This document shows, piece by piece, positions 35,154 to 46,600 of a stretch of 54,640 nt of DNA. Under the pieces are notes generated by a model. It made no database searches and was not told where the DNA came from. It saw only the letters and a list, made by a program, of their open reading frames with translations. Numbering within the stretch: position 1 is the stretch's first letter; every line of letters starts with the position of its first letter. Source of the stretch: Lachnoclostridium sp. An118. GTDB taxonomy: Bacteria; Bacillota; Clostridia; Lachnospirales; Lachnospiraceae. The stretch covers positions 1 to 54,640 of the forward strand of contig NZ_NFLQ01000021.1 in assembly GCF_002160985.1 (NCBI RefSeq), given 5' to 3'. The position numbers and the translations under genes are program-made.

Positions 35154-35780
35154 TTAGGATATCACCAATTTTCCCAATAATACTCCAGTTTTTTCGTCCT
35201 TATTCATCTTAATTCTTTTATGTACAATTTTAAATTCTTCACCAAGTTCTAAAAACAGTTGATCCTTCTCCCACTCATCTTTAACAGGGTCTCGTGCCTT
35301 TTTTCCCAAGCTTGGAACAAAAGCTCTTGGATTAGTTTTGTTACTGTTGGCTGAAAATTTTTCTTCATCATATGTTGTGTACGCTACAATATCTATTATC
35401 TTAATACCAAGAAAATCAGCAATTGCTAATGAAGTCAAATAACTTGTTCGTACTTTAGGTTTTATCGACTCAAGCCATGTATTATATCCAACACTGCTTT
35501 TCATTTCTATCAAATGAAGACGCCACCCGTCATCCACTTGTTCAAACAAAATATGATCTACACTCTTTTGCATGCCTCTTTTCTTATCTGGTCTAAGAAA
35601 GTTACATTTCTTTTTATCATCAAAATTGTAAATGCATAAATTATCATTTTTAATAGTCACATCTAAATCGCTCTTCCCGGAATCTTTCTCTTCTTTCAAA
35701 TGATAATTATGCCGCATATCCCAAAAATATTGTTCCATTATAAAATTATCAATGGCATATTGTACTCTTTTCGTATACAT
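35154..35780 (-). CDS. BREX-embedded PD-(D/E)XK-like putative nuclease
   Basis: This 208-aa soluble protein is not a core BREX gene. It shows the layout of a restriction-type nuclease fold: 'SVDHILFEQ' with D75, then a strand 'WRLHLIEMKSS' with E92 and K94 as the E-x-K pair, followed by a helix 'KVRTSYLTSLAIADFLG'. No TOPRIM or HNH motif is visible. The ATG at 35780 follows AGGAGG and sits one base past the stop of the ATPase gene, so the two are strictly coupled. I infer that it is the effector of that ATPase. The gene is AT-rich. Confidence 0.75.
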   Translation of the reverse strand: MYTKRVQYAIDNFIMEQYFWDMRHNYHLKEEKDSGKSDLDVTIKNDNLCIYNFDDKKKCNFLRPDKKRGMQKSVDHILFEQVDDGWRLHLIEMKSSVGYNTWLESIKPKVRTSYLTSLAIADFLGIKIIDIVAYTTYDEEKFSANSNKTNPRAFVPSLGKKARDPVKDEWEKDQLFLELGEEFKIVHKRIKMNKDEKTGVLLGKLVIS

Positions 35781-35781
35781 A

Positions 35782-37110
35782 TTAATCCTCCTGGAAGGCA
35801 TAAACTTCTCGAACTATTTTATCTAACGCATTGTTAAATGTTGGAACAACAAATCCATATTTAGTACATTCCAGTTTTTCAAGTTTTGACTTATTTGATT
35901 TCATATGAACGAACTGATACATTGAAACATCTTGGCTATCCAATAAATCTTTTTTATCATAATTATATTCACTCATTAATTCAGTGCATTGCGGATGTTT
36001 TTTCAGCTTTAACATATTATTAACATGTTGTAAAATCGTATCGCTATGCGTTGTCAGCCATACTGGTATACCTGAATTAACAATGTTAATTATTAATCTC
36101 GCCATTGTCTGTTGTAATTCCGGATGTAAATGTGCTTCTGGTTCTTCGATTATAAGCGTCTTAAAGTTAATATCTGATTTAAATAATAATAATAATGGTG
36201 AAATCTCTGTTACTATCGAAGATGCTAAATATAATGGTATTTCTTTTGTCATTCCATTTGGACGATATTTTATAACAGGCATTATGTCTTTTTTAGTAGT
36301 AACATTACCTTTTGTCATATATTCTTCGATAAACTGAACAATTGCTTCATTTTTCTTGGTAAGCTTATTTTTTGTTTCAAATTTAGTAATCAATTGAAGG
36401 AAATCAATATATGGAAGCGTTAAAATACTAGTGTTTTCCTCCATAGTAGGTGCATAGCTTACCTGTAATGAATTTTCAATCAACTGAGAATATGTCAACA
36501 TAAAACCAGTGCGTGAGGCAGGAAGATATACTGGTTCACCCATACGTCTTCCTTTAACAACTGGTGTATATAAAGGCTCTGCTATTCCATACATCAAAAT
36601 GTTCCAACAGATATAAGCGTTCATTCTAAGAAGTTGTTCTCTGCTATATGTTTCCTGTTTTGGAAATTTCAAATATGTCTGTGCAACTGAGTATCTTTCT
36701 GCATGATCTTCCCATTTAATTTCAATTTTGTTGTTTCGCTTATAATTCTTAATTTCAATTTTTTCAGCTTCCACATTATAACTAAATATTCTTTTTAATA
36801 GATTTTTTTTATTATTAAAAAGCAATTCATTAAACCAAGATACATACATATCTAGGTCTTCTTCTGTAAGTTCTCTATTCTTATTTAGGCTTTCTCTTAA
36901 CCAATTTTCACATCTTTTATATGTTTTTGCCTCTGATGGCATTTTCGGAAAAATATCCTTGCCTAATGTTAATACTCCCCATAGCAGACTCATAAGATAA
37001 CTTTTTCCACTATTATTATCCCCAACAAAGCACATTAATGGCGAAATACTAACATCTGCCTCAGCAATTTTTCCAAAATTTTCAACATGCAATGTCCAAA
37101 GCTTATCCAT
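35782..37110 (-). CDS. BREX-embedded OLD/ABC-like AAA ATPase
   Basis: This 442-aa ATPase is of the SMC/ABC-like group (AAA_15/AAA_21). Walker A is GDNNSGKS (30-37), a signature-like segment 'YLASSIVTEISP' is at 294-305, Walker B is 'IIEEPEAHLHP' (320-330) and the switch His is in 'TTHSD' (353-357). The central insert (60-290) is helical and variable, fit for sensing. There is no C-terminal TOPRIM, so it is not a true OLD nuclease. It lies 28 bp after pglZ and one base before the nuclease-like gene. ATPases of this type act as sensor or scaffold in PARIS, Septu and Gabija-like systems. Confidence 0.85.
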   Translation of the reverse strand: MDKLWTLHVENFGKIAEADVSISPLMCFVGDNNSGKSYLMSLLWGVLTLGKDIFPKMPSEAKTYKRCENWLRESLNKNRELTEEDLDMYVSWFNELLFNNKKNLLKRIFSYNVEAEKIEIKNYKRNNKIEIKWEDHAERYSVAQTYLKFPKQETYSREQLLRMNAYICWNILMYGIAEPLYTPVVKGRRMGEPVYLPASRTGFMLTYSQLIENSLQVSYAPTMEENTSILTLPYIDFLQLITKFETKNKLTKKNEAIVQFIEEYMTKGNVTTKKDIMPVIKYRPNGMTKEIPLYLASSIVTEISPLLLLFKSDINFKTLIIEEPEAHLHPELQQTMARLIINIVNSGIPVWLTTHSDTILQHVNNMLKLKKHPQCTELMSEYNYDKKDLLDSQDVSMYQFVHMKSNKSKLEKLECTKYGFVVPTFNNALDKIVREVYAFQED

Positions 37111-37138
37111 ATACTTCTACCGTCCTTCCTATATTGTT

Positions 37139-39685
37139 TTAAAAACCAAAATCATCCACAAATGCAATATCGATCATAAATTCATACTGTTGCAGAATAT
37201 TCTTCTCATCATTCGCATCTGCCAGCACCAGATAATACTTATCACCATACTTATATTCTCTGGACTTCAATGTGAATTTCTCATGGAATGTTCGCTTCTC
37301 CGGTGCGTCATCTCTACTGTTCGCAACAATCGGTACGTCAAAAGATATCTTTTCTCCATCTTCTGTCATAAAATATGCCACCAAGCTTCTCGCCTTCATG
37401 GTATCTGCCACTTTCTCTGTCTGAATGAAATCAAAGTAAGTGATTAGATTTGTTACCTTTCGATTCACGGAAGTCAGAATCACATCTACATAATCATAAG
37501 CAACTGCTCTGGTATTCGTTGTCAATTCAATAACCGGAATCAGCATTTCCTGAAGTGAAGAACCTCCATGTACATAGTTCTGTCCTCCACCGGCTACCTT
37601 GAAAATGTCTGCTCCAATCGGTGTTGTCACATATAAATTATTCATATATGTCATCAATCTGGACTTCATTCCTGGCTCTTTAACTTCCTGTGTAGTAAGC
37701 AAGAATCGTTTGTTGGAATATGCACAGATCTCCCGGTCATATGATACTTTGTCAAATTCTTGCAACTTGTCTCTCTTATACAGGAAGCCATGATCTGCTG
37801 TAATAAAGAATTTAGGTGCTGATATATAGCCAGTCAGTTTCTTGATCAACTTATGAATCTCTTCGATTGCTTCGGAGCAAGCTGTAAATACTTCATTTTC
37901 ACTGGCAGGTTTATCCCCACGAGCATCCACCTGATTATGATAAATGTATACGATATTCTTCTTCTGCAACAACTCGCGGATTTTCTCTTTATTGGCACTT
38001 GCCACTTCATCAAATGCTAAAGCAACATTATTTTTATTCTGTGCCTTTAATATCTTATCCCTTGATACCAAATCAACACAGCTCTGTCCATCTACTGTAA
38101 CATTTAATTTATCATCTACCCGTAACTCATTGTGAGGTAAAAGGCTTGCCATTCCCACTGATGTTACAGAAGGAAGGCTACTTATCGTACACTCCAATTT
38201 AGGAGTACATTTTTCATCCAGTTCCAATCGTTCCATCAATTCTTTTGCACATTCATACCGAAAAGCATCAGAAATAATAACGATAACACGGTTCTTTCCT
38301 TCATACTCCTTCAGATAGTTCCGATAAAAGTCTTCCTGACGTTTTAATCCGGTATCTGCCATTAAATTATCTGTCAGTTCCTGATTCCACTTCGGTGTTA
38401 CTTTCTGCAGATAAGTAAAGGAATACATATTCTCAATGCGCTCTCTTACCTTTGAAAATCTCTCTGCATCTTCAATACAATCATAGGCACTGTAAAACCA
38501 TCTATAATAAGAATCAATCAAATATATCTGTTTCTGATAATCTGCCACCATAGCCTTGATATCACTGGTTACTTCCAAAACAGATACCGCTTTCATCATC
38601 TGATAAGCATATTTGATTGCCTGATATTCGTTTTTATATACATTTCCAAAATGGCAGGACTTTACTGTTCTCTGCTCTGCAATCTGAGCAAGGTTCATGC
38701 CATCAATCTGAGCATCCAGGATCTCATCATTCAACTGATCCAGTGCCCAGTCAATTAAGATATTATCCAATTCTCTGAACGCATCACAATTTGCAATATC
38801 CAAAAGCTGTGCAGACTGATCTTTTACTTTGCCTACATCTTGTTTCAGCTCATCTCGGATTTTGCTCACTACTCGCAATGTCTTATCCACTTTTTCTGAT
38901 AATGCATCATAATCATCCTGATAAAGTACATTATCCATCAAATTTCGGACAAATACGACCACATCATTCTTCTTTTTCAATACATAAGATTTCAGAACAG
39001 CTGGCAATGTATCTTTCAGCGCTACTGATGCATAAGTCAAGAGCATACATGCTGCCAGATCATCTACGTTTGGATTTTCAGACTGATATCCAAAATATTT
39101 CTCACTTAACTCCCAGAACTTTTCCAAAAGTCCGTTATCCTCAAGTGCTTTCATGTATGCATCACTATCGTTTAATAATAACTGTCTTGTAATTTCTTCA
39201 AAATTCGGAGTCTTTACATCTGTAAGCACAGCAATAAGACCAATATCAATGGTTTCTACATTGAAATGGTCTATGCCGAGTTCTTTAAACTTCTCAATAC
39301 GCTTCTTATTCTTCCAGAAGTTGCTGTACTGTGCCAGATGTTCTTTAAACCGGTTATCAATTCCAATCTCCTGTGACATCTGGGAGACTCGGTCCGTGTA
39401 GTACGGAACCGAGTAATAATACATATCAGCTAATGGATTCTCAGCATCACTTGGTTTTGGAAATGGTGCATATACAAGATATTTGTTCTTTGTATCTGAT
39501 TCATTCAATAACCATTTTGAATACAACCAGTTACTTCCATCCAGAATATGTAATTTTGCATTATCCAACTGTAACTCAGATACTTCGTCTTCATATTCTC
39601 CTTTATCATCAAACCAAAATATAATACGAGTCTCTTCCTTGGAAAACTCTGTATTCAACTGATCTTGTATATTTAATAAATCCAT
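37139..39685 (-). CDS. pglZ: BREX phosphatase-domain protein PglZ (type A)
   Basis: This type I BREX core protein carries an alkaline-phosphatase superfamily domain: 'VIIISDAFRYECAKEL' (about 467-482) with the metal-binding Asp, 'SLPSVTSVGMASLLP' (503-517) around the nucleophile Thr/Ser, and 'FFITADHGFLYKRD' near residue 645. The N-terminal 450 residues are a helical arm. The 848-aa length is normal for type A. PglZ is required for both methylation and defence. It starts 17 bp after pglX. Confidence 0.94.
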   Translation of the reverse strand: MDLLNIQDQLNTEFSKEETRIIFWFDDKGEYEDEVSELQLDNAKLHILDGSNWLYSKWLLNESDTKNKYLVYAPFPKPSDAENPLADMYYYSVPYYTDRVSQMSQEIGIDNRFKEHLAQYSNFWKNKKRIEKFKELGIDHFNVETIDIGLIAVLTDVKTPNFEEITRQLLLNDSDAYMKALEDNGLLEKFWELSEKYFGYQSENPNVDDLAACMLLTYASVALKDTLPAVLKSYVLKKKNDVVVFVRNLMDNVLYQDDYDALSEKVDKTLRVVSKIRDELKQDVGKVKDQSAQLLDIANCDAFRELDNILIDWALDQLNDEILDAQIDGMNLAQIAEQRTVKSCHFGNVYKNEYQAIKYAYQMMKAVSVLEVTSDIKAMVADYQKQIYLIDSYYRWFYSAYDCIEDAERFSKVRERIENMYSFTYLQKVTPKWNQELTDNLMADTGLKRQEDFYRNYLKEYEGKNRVIVIISDAFRYECAKELMERLELDEKCTPKLECTISSLPSVTSVGMASLLPHNELRVDDKLNVTVDGQSCVDLVSRDKILKAQNKNNVALAFDEVASANKEKIRELLQKKNIVYIYHNQVDARGDKPASENEVFTACSEAIEEIHKLIKKLTGYISAPKFFITADHGFLYKRDKLQEFDKVSYDREICAYSNKRFLLTTQEVKEPGMKSRLMTYMNNLYVTTPIGADIFKVAGGGQNYVHGGSSLQEMLIPVIELTTNTRAVAYDYVDVILTSVNRKVTNLITYFDFIQTEKVADTMKARSLVAYFMTEDGEKISFDVPIVANSRDDAPEKRTFHEKFTLKSREYKYGDKYYLVLADANDEKNILQQYEFMIDIAFVDDFGF

Positions 39686-39702
39686 CTATATCTTCCCACT
39701 TT

Positions 39703-42700
39703 CTATTTTAGTTTTGCCAGAAGATCCACTTTTAAAGCTTTCTTCCCCTCTTGGGCAACTTCCACTCCCTGGAATTTCTCATAATTTACTTTCACGCCAT
39801 CATCCAGATCAATCTGAATTCTCTTATTTGCAATATGAGCAATTGCTTCATCATAAATCTTCATTTCTGCAAGCTGCTTTGTATATTTCGTCACTGCTTT
39901 GGTTGCCTTAGATTTTTCTGAAGCTGATGATGCATTGTCAATGGTATACTGAGCACTATGCATAGCTGTCTCTACATATTTCTGTGCTCGATGTAAATAA
40001 TCTGTTCTTACACGTCCAACAGTATCCGCATCATAACGGTGCATGTAAATCAGTGCTTTAAATCCATTTTGCTTTCCACTGTCAAATAACCAGTAAATCG
40101 GTCTCTTCTGATATACTTTCAGATGATCTGTATAAAAATCCTTCAAAAAGTAGTTGCGGATGACTTCTCTGGATGTGTCACCTTTATTGCCTAATGCATT
40201 TGCGATAAAGTCAAGGTTCTCTTCCAAGGTATCTGAACCGTATACTATTTTGACAAATTCTACAAAACGTGCCACGATATCATCTGAAAAATATTCTTCA
40301 TCTGTAATTGGAATCACATTATCATAATCAACACTATAACTCAAACGTGTTGCTTTTCTCCAATCTTCATCATCTCGGAAATATCCATAATTATACTCTG
40401 CCAAACTTACCCCGGTATAACCATCCAAAGGCGATCCATCTTTCGCCAATGGTGAAACGCCTTGACATTTCCAATATATATTATCTATATCTCCGCCTGC
40501 ATATACTAATCCTTCTCTGTCAAGAGAATACCTTCCAAACATATTTCCTACCGCATACGAAACAAAGCTTCTTATATCCGTATATTTATCGGCATTTCTT
40601 AAAAGTACCTCAACATTAGTCGCATTGAAGTTTTTCTCTTCAACATCATATATTATAGAAAACAACTCATTTATCCTTATTTCCGCATTAAGAACTAACT
40701 TATTTCGTTCCGTACAATCTTTATCCCATACCTTATATGCATTGTCTATAAATCCATCACTATTTAATGCACGATAAACCAAAGGATTCCTATCATACTC
40801 CCAGGATGTTTCATATGAATCCCATTCAGCTTTTGCTCCCTGAACACATTTTTTTACAAGATTAGTTATTTCTTCATAATACTGTTCTGACATAATAATC
40901 GGTAATCTTGCAATATCTCCTGCTTGATAATTTATTGTTGGAGCTAACATCTGTAATATTTCACATGCCAATTCTGTATTACAGAATCCAAGATAATACT
41001 CTGTATTCTCATTTCCATTATAAAATGACATACCCGCAATATCAGAAATGTTATGTTTTTTTAATCTGAAAGTTGGTTTTCCGGCACTTATCAATGACCA
41101 TGTACCAGATGGAACAAATTTCATACTGTCTGGATAGTCTTGTACATTTCGCTTTTCCTTTTTTGCGGCTCCTATAACTCTTTCTCCCCCGTTCATCCAA
41201 TTTATAACATATTCTTCATTTCCATACCATTTTCTTGCATCTCCACCCTTATTGTATGGAAACCACTTTTTGTTTGATTTTATAGCTTCTTCTGCTGAAT
41301 TAGCATCCATCATTGCATTATTGAAATTAATTTCCCACCAATAGCGCAAAAATTCATTATTGTCACCTGTTTTTAAACCGTTCCTTACAGTTGTTAAACA
41401 TCCTAATGGCTTACCTTGTTTAAAAGCTTTTTGTATCCCTTTATCAGCCCAATAAGCATATGGGGCACCTTCTATTATTTCAAATTCATCTTGTTTTTTT
41501 TCATATTCAATCCGCTTCAAATAGTAATTTCCTTCTATTGAAGCATTAGAATTATAGTTTAAAAAATCAAATTTATAATTTCTATTATGTTTTGCATTAA
41601 GAAATATATCTCTTATATCTTCAGGATCTATATATTGGAATGTTCTTTCATATAATTTATAATACTTTCCAACATAAGAAGGTATTTTAATATTCTTAAT
41701 ACAGAATGCTACAGAACCAAAATCTATACCAAATATTCCACGACCCATATGGAGCATATTCAATATAGTTTCTTCATTTAAAATTTTCTTTCTTAATTTT
41801 TCATATGAGTTCAAGAATAAAAAGGACGGCTGTGTAATCATAGCATAATATCTATTATTTCCAGATAATTTTCTACATTTTTCAATAAAGACAGCGAAAA
41901 AATCACTTCTACTATCGTTATAATTGTCTTTCACATATCTCGATAATTTAGTTCCCATTCCAGAAGATCCCATATACGGCGGATTCGTCACCACAGCATC
42001 ATATTTCTGTCCAAGATTCCGTGCCACTCTTACCAGTTTTCGCAAGCTTTCTTGTGTCTCCTCACTCCCCACACTTTCAAATGAAATTTGTCCACCTGTA
42101 CCTAAATCATCTACAAATCTTTCCAGTACCTCCCAATCACATGCATCTACATTCAAAATAGATCCATACTCTTTAGCATCATTAAAAGTATCCAGTAATC
42201 TTTCTATCTGCATGACCGCCAGATTTCTTTCCATCTCACTCAAATGTGTTCCAAAGAACTGCAGATGATTCCGATTGATTTCGTTACTCTCTACAATCGC
42301 ATACACTTTCGGCTCTGGCTTTCCATCTCTTCCACGCAAGAATCGTCTATTATATCCTCGTCCTTTCATCATAACTGCAAAATACGCCAGCTGATATGCT
42401 CTTTGATCAATATCCAGTCCATGAATATTATGCTCTACGATTTTAAATGCTGCTTCTCTTTTGTCATATCCGGCACTTTCATAGATATCCATCAGCACAT
42501 CGAACATAGCAATCAAGATATGTCCACTTCCCATACACGGATCAATACAGGTAATCTCTGTCGGTTTCAGATCCTTGTATGTAGTACGGATTTCTGCCAG
42601 CTTCACATTAACAGAATCTTCCTGCTCTGCTTCCGGAAGATAGTATTTCCATCCGAACCTTTCTGCAGTTGCTTTCTCGTCTGTACTTGGATCTACTGCC

Positions 42701-43578
42701 CTCAAATGCTCGATCCAGATTCTTCCCACAGAGTTTTCAACCATATAGCGAACAATCCAGTCTGGTGTAAAAAGCTGGGTTGCTGCCGGAATTCGCTCTT
42801 TTGTGATTTTCACATTCTTTTTCAGTTTTGCAAAAGTATCATCTTTTAATTCTGTATTGTAATACTGATATAGCCATCCAATGATTTCCACCTGTCCAGT
42901 TGGATTGCCTTCTTCATCCAGTGTAGATACATTAAAATCAGCTTCTGGAATACCTGTCTCTGGATTCACTAACATATAGATGACATCATCTTTATTCGTG
43001 TAGGAAATACCAAACAGCAATTCCATATAATCCGAATCTGCCTCAAACAGTCCTGGCAGAATATCATGCAACTGATGACACTGTTTCAGGAACAATTTAC
43101 CAAACATTTTATCCGTATCTTCAGATGTACCGCTCATTTTCCAATTGATGACCTCTTCTTTTTCCTGTTCAGTCAAATCTAAATCTACATCCGGTGCCTG
43201 AGTTACAAGATCCGGTTCCATCTTTCCTTCTTTTTCAGAGGAGAGTACACGAACTCTGTTTGGAAGATAATCATTTACTTCCATAAAACGGATCGCACAG
43301 ATTCGGTTGAACCAGGTATAAGCGACTTCTTCTACAACTGCTTCAAAACCTCGGGATTCAATCTGGGATACCAGTTTTCTTCTCTGCTCACACTGTCTTT
43401 TATTCAATGTCACTTCTGTTCCTGCAACGGTCTGGTATACTTCAAAGTCTGCTCCCTTGGTAATCGGTTCACTGCATGATTTTTCTGTAATTCCGAGCAT
43501 ACCGGCTTTATCTGTAACAGAATCAATCAGTTTCTTTCTTGCTTCTATGGCAAATTTCTTTATCACATTCTTGTTCAT
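39703..43578 (-). CDS. pglX: BREX adenine methyltransferase PglX
   Basis: This N6-adenine DNA methyltransferase marks host DNA and sets BREX specificity. SAM motif 'DPCMGSGH' is at 346-353 and the catalytic NPPY at 532-535. A specificity part follows (about 640-1000), then helical C-terminal regions. At 1291 aa it is full length. The stretch of roughly 40.6-41.9 kb encoding the specificity part is visibly more AT-rich than the rest, as though it had been exchanged. It is 25 bp after brxC. Confidence 0.94.
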   Translation of the reverse strand: MNKNVIKKFAIEARKKLIDSVTDKAGMLGITEKSCSEPITKGADFEVYQTVAGTEVTLNKRQCEQRRKLVSQIESRGFEAVVEEVAYTWFNRICAIRFMEVNDYLPNRVRVLSSEKEGKMEPDLVTQAPDVDLDLTEQEKEEVINWKMSGTSEDTDKMFGKLFLKQCHQLHDILPGLFEADSDYMELLFGISYTNKDDVIYMLVNPETGIPEADFNVSTLDEEGNPTGQVEIIGWLYQYYNTELKDDTFAKLKKNVKITKERIPAATQLFTPDWIVRYMVENSVGRIWIEHLRAVDPSTDEKATAERFGWKYYLPEAEQEDSVNVKLAEIRTTYKDLKPTEITCIDPCMGSGHILIAMFDVLMDIYESAGYDKREAAFKIVEHNIHGLDIDQRAYQLAYFAVMMKGRGYNRRFLRGRDGKPEPKVYAIVESNEINRNHLQFFGTHLSEMERNLAVMQIERLLDTFNDAKEYGSILNVDACDWEVLERFVDDLGTGGQISFESVGSEETQESLRKLVRVARNLGQKYDAVVTNPPYMGSSGMGTKLSRYVKDNYNDSRSDFFAVFIEKCRKLSGNNRYYAMITQPSFLFLNSYEKLRKKILNEETILNMLHMGRGIFGIDFGSVAFCIKNIKIPSYVGKYYKLYERTFQYIDPEDIRDIFLNAKHNRNYKFDFLNYNSNASIEGNYYLKRIEYEKKQDEFEIIEGAPYAYWADKGIQKAFKQGKPLGCLTTVRNGLKTGDNNEFLRYWWEINFNNAMMDANSAEEAIKSNKKWFPYNKGGDARKWYGNEEYVINWMNGGERVIGAAKKEKRNVQDYPDSMKFVPSGTWSLISAGKPTFRLKKHNISDIAGMSFYNGNENTEYYLGFCNTELACEILQMLAPTINYQAGDIARLPIIMSEQYYEEITNLVKKCVQGAKAEWDSYETSWEYDRNPLVYRALNSDGFIDNAYKVWDKDCTERNKLVLNAEIRINELFSIIYDVEEKNFNATNVEVLLRNADKYTDIRSFVSYAVGNMFGRYSLDREGLVYAGGDIDNIYWKCQGVSPLAKDGSPLDGYTGVSLAEYNYGYFRDDEDWRKATRLSYSVDYDNVIPITDEEYFSDDIVARFVEFVKIVYGSDTLEENLDFIANALGNKGDTSREVIRNYFLKDFYTDHLKVYQKRPIYWLFDSGKQNGFKALIYMHRYDADTVGRVRTDYLHRAQKYVETAMHSAQYTIDNASSASEKSKATKAVTKYTKQLAEMKIYDEAIAHIANKRIQIDLDDGVKVNYEKFQGVEVAQEGKKALKVDLLAKLK

Positions 43579-43603
43579 GTACTATTTCCTCCCACTGGAA
43601 TAA

Positions 43604-46600
43604 TTAACTCAATGTAATGATAGTATTCTCTTCCAGTTCTTGTAATAATTTTCGCTTCATCTCTGCCAGGAACTTGTCAATATCCTGCTCATTTTCGATA
43701 GAATAAGTTCTTGCACCTGCCACGTTACTAATGGATACATTCTTACGTTTCTTTGGCTTTGGCTGCACTGGCGTTGTTACCGGCTTTGGTGGTTCTGTAT
43801 GACCGCCACCTGTCGGTGGTGTTACCGGAGGTGCCGGCTGTACCGGTTTCGGACGATGTGCTTCTTCATACTCTGTGATCTCATCCATGCAGCGAAGCTT
43901 CAATGTATCGCTTTCCAGTCTGATATTTTTTACTGCAGCAATCTCATGAGATGTATCCAGTTTCTGTTTCAGTTCTGCAAAAGCATTTACGAACTTGTCC
44001 CTGAATACGGATACAAACTCTTTCTCATCCAGCGTATGTAATACTTTTTCCAAATCATCATCCACAATCGGACGCATTTCTTCTGCTTCTTTTTCCAGTA
44101 AGGCTCCATACTGCTGGACGAATTTCACAGACATGTCTGGCAGTTTCTGAATCTGTCCAAATGGATTCTTCGCTGTCACGATAGCTTCCATCTGAGCCAC
44201 ATTATCAATCACTTCCTGATCTCGGACATAGATTTTACTGTTTTCAAACATCTGGATCTGTTCCAATGCTTTTTCGAAGATCTTTTTCTGACCGCCTTTA
44301 AAGAAGTCAAACACCGGTGCAGTATCATCTGCATCGTCTAACAGATCATCTCGCTTTTTATCTACTGTTTTAAAGAACTCTACCGGCTCTTTGATAGCCA
44401 GAAGTTCTTCCAGATTCTTCTTCGCCTGTTCCATTAAGGATTTGCATGGCAGCTTCGGATTTACACGATATTCAATCATGATTTCACCAAATGTTTCCAG
44501 CTTATCTTGTGCTTTATTCTTAAAGTTTCTTATAATAGTATCGTCATCATCACTGGATACGGAGAAACCAAAATAATCTTTCAATACTTCTTTTACGGAA
44601 CGGATCTGTCCGTCTGTTGCTCTTTCCCTGATGTCAATCAGCAGTTTCTCTACAAATTCGCGTTTTGTCAGGTAACGTACCAGTTCGTCTTTTGTATTGG
44701 ACAGCATAGATAAGCTCTGACTATTATAGGTCAGGGATACTCTTCCCATCTTAAAGAGCATAGCAACCAGCCACTGCACATCTTTCGAATCAAAACCATA
44801 CGGAGCTGCCCCGAATTTATCCTGCAAAGATTTCAGAGAAGTCTTCATATGTCTTGCATTGTTAAGACAGATGACCTGAATCACTTCTTCCAATGCTAAT
44901 TTATTCGGTGTTGTATCACTGGTTCCAAGGAAAGAAAGCTGTCCATCGTTGCCATTGAATACTGCAGCGATATCAGAGAGTTCCGGTGCTGTCTCCATGT
45001 AGGTCAGCTTGTTATACTGCATGGCTACCAGCTTGCTAAGTGCTTCGTTGATACGGCTTGCCGGTTCTTTGGCTGAGATATTTGCCTTATCTCCGTTCAC
45101 ATAGATATCTGCATGTTTCAATGCATCCTCAATAAAGATACGGATACGATCTTTCTTTTCAATACGTTCATCTTCTTTTGCACGACGGATGCTGTCAAAG
45201 CTTCCTCTTGCACCAGAAGCATTTTTATTCAAAAACTTATAGATTTTAATGGAGTCGGTAATCTCATCCAGGAAGGTACTATCGTTCGGTAATTTTACAA
45301 TCACACTATGTTCCTGTGCGGAAAGCATACGCAGGGCAGAATCCGGATAATCTTCCCCATATGGTGTGATGATGGATACTCCGATATCATTGGACTGATT
45401 TCCCTTGAAATAACGATCATCTACCTTCTGGTTGAATGGGAATAAATAACGGCTGCTGTAACGATATTTCTTATCTGTAAAGATTTCCTCGAAGATTACA
45501 GTAGATGCTTCTCCGATAATCTCACCCATTTCTACTGATTCGTTATTGATGGCATTATTGATTTCCTGCTCTTCATTGGTCAGGAAGATATAGATTTCTC
45601 CATTTTTCTGTACCAGTGTCTCTCGGATCAGTTTCTTTAAGGATTCTTCAATCTTTCCACGGATTTCAATACGATCATCGTCAATATTGGAGATCATCAG
45701 CGTAGTAAGGTTATCTACATTTGCTTTGATCTCTTTGACGTATTTGATCATAAACAGTACTTTCAGCAGTTCTACATCGAACTCGTCCAGTCTGCTATTG
45801 TCTTCTGCATCGGTAATAACCTGGCTGTGCTGATGGTCAATGAATTTATGTAACGGATCATAAAAATAGCTGAACGGTACCAGCACACCTTCCTGACTGT
45901 CTTTTAAACGAATCGCAGACTCCTGGAACAGCGCTAACATAGAGCGGGACTGGTCGGATAAATGCTTTCCGCTGGCCCCATGGATACGTACAGCTGTCAA
46001 CACCTGTCCAAGTAAATTGAACTGGTATGGAATAAACGGATAGCAATCTGCAAAATCTGTTTTATCTGTATATAATTTCTTGTCTGCAGTATCTGCTGTA
46101 AATGTAATCAGATTCTTAATAATAGATTCTTTCTGCTCATATAACAGCTTCAATGCAGACTCTGCAATCTCGTTTTTCTCCAAAATACGTTTCCGGATAA
46201 CCTCATCTACATTGGATGCAGACAGGGATAATCTGGTATCAAAACGTCCCTGAATCTTGGAGAAGTCATTTCCCTTTGTCTTTGTAATAGAATCAATATC
46301 TTCCTGGCTGGTAACAATCACCCATGCTTTTCCTCTACAGGCAATTCCCAGATCTTCTACGATGGTCTGCAGATTCAGCATTAACTGGGTGTCATCAGCA
46401 ATGTACTGTCCGATCTCATCTACAAGAAATATTACATGATGATTCGGTCCTTTTTTCTCACAATACTCTTTTACCAGAGATACGAACTTTTCAATACTGA
46501 GGTCGTAGCTTCCCTTGGCATTTTTGCACCAGTTGCGGGCAGCCTCCTCACTCATGAAATCCATAGCCACGATTGTTTTTACGATTTTATCCTGAATAAC

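Noticed and set aside
35154-37110. Identification of the nested pair as PARIS
   Set aside because: The ATPase is similar in type, but the second protein shows no TOPRIM/DUF4435 motif and is too short.
35154-37110. Identification of the nested pair as Septu
   Set aside because: Septu has an HNH nuclease; no HNH motif is visible, whereas an E-x-K pair is.
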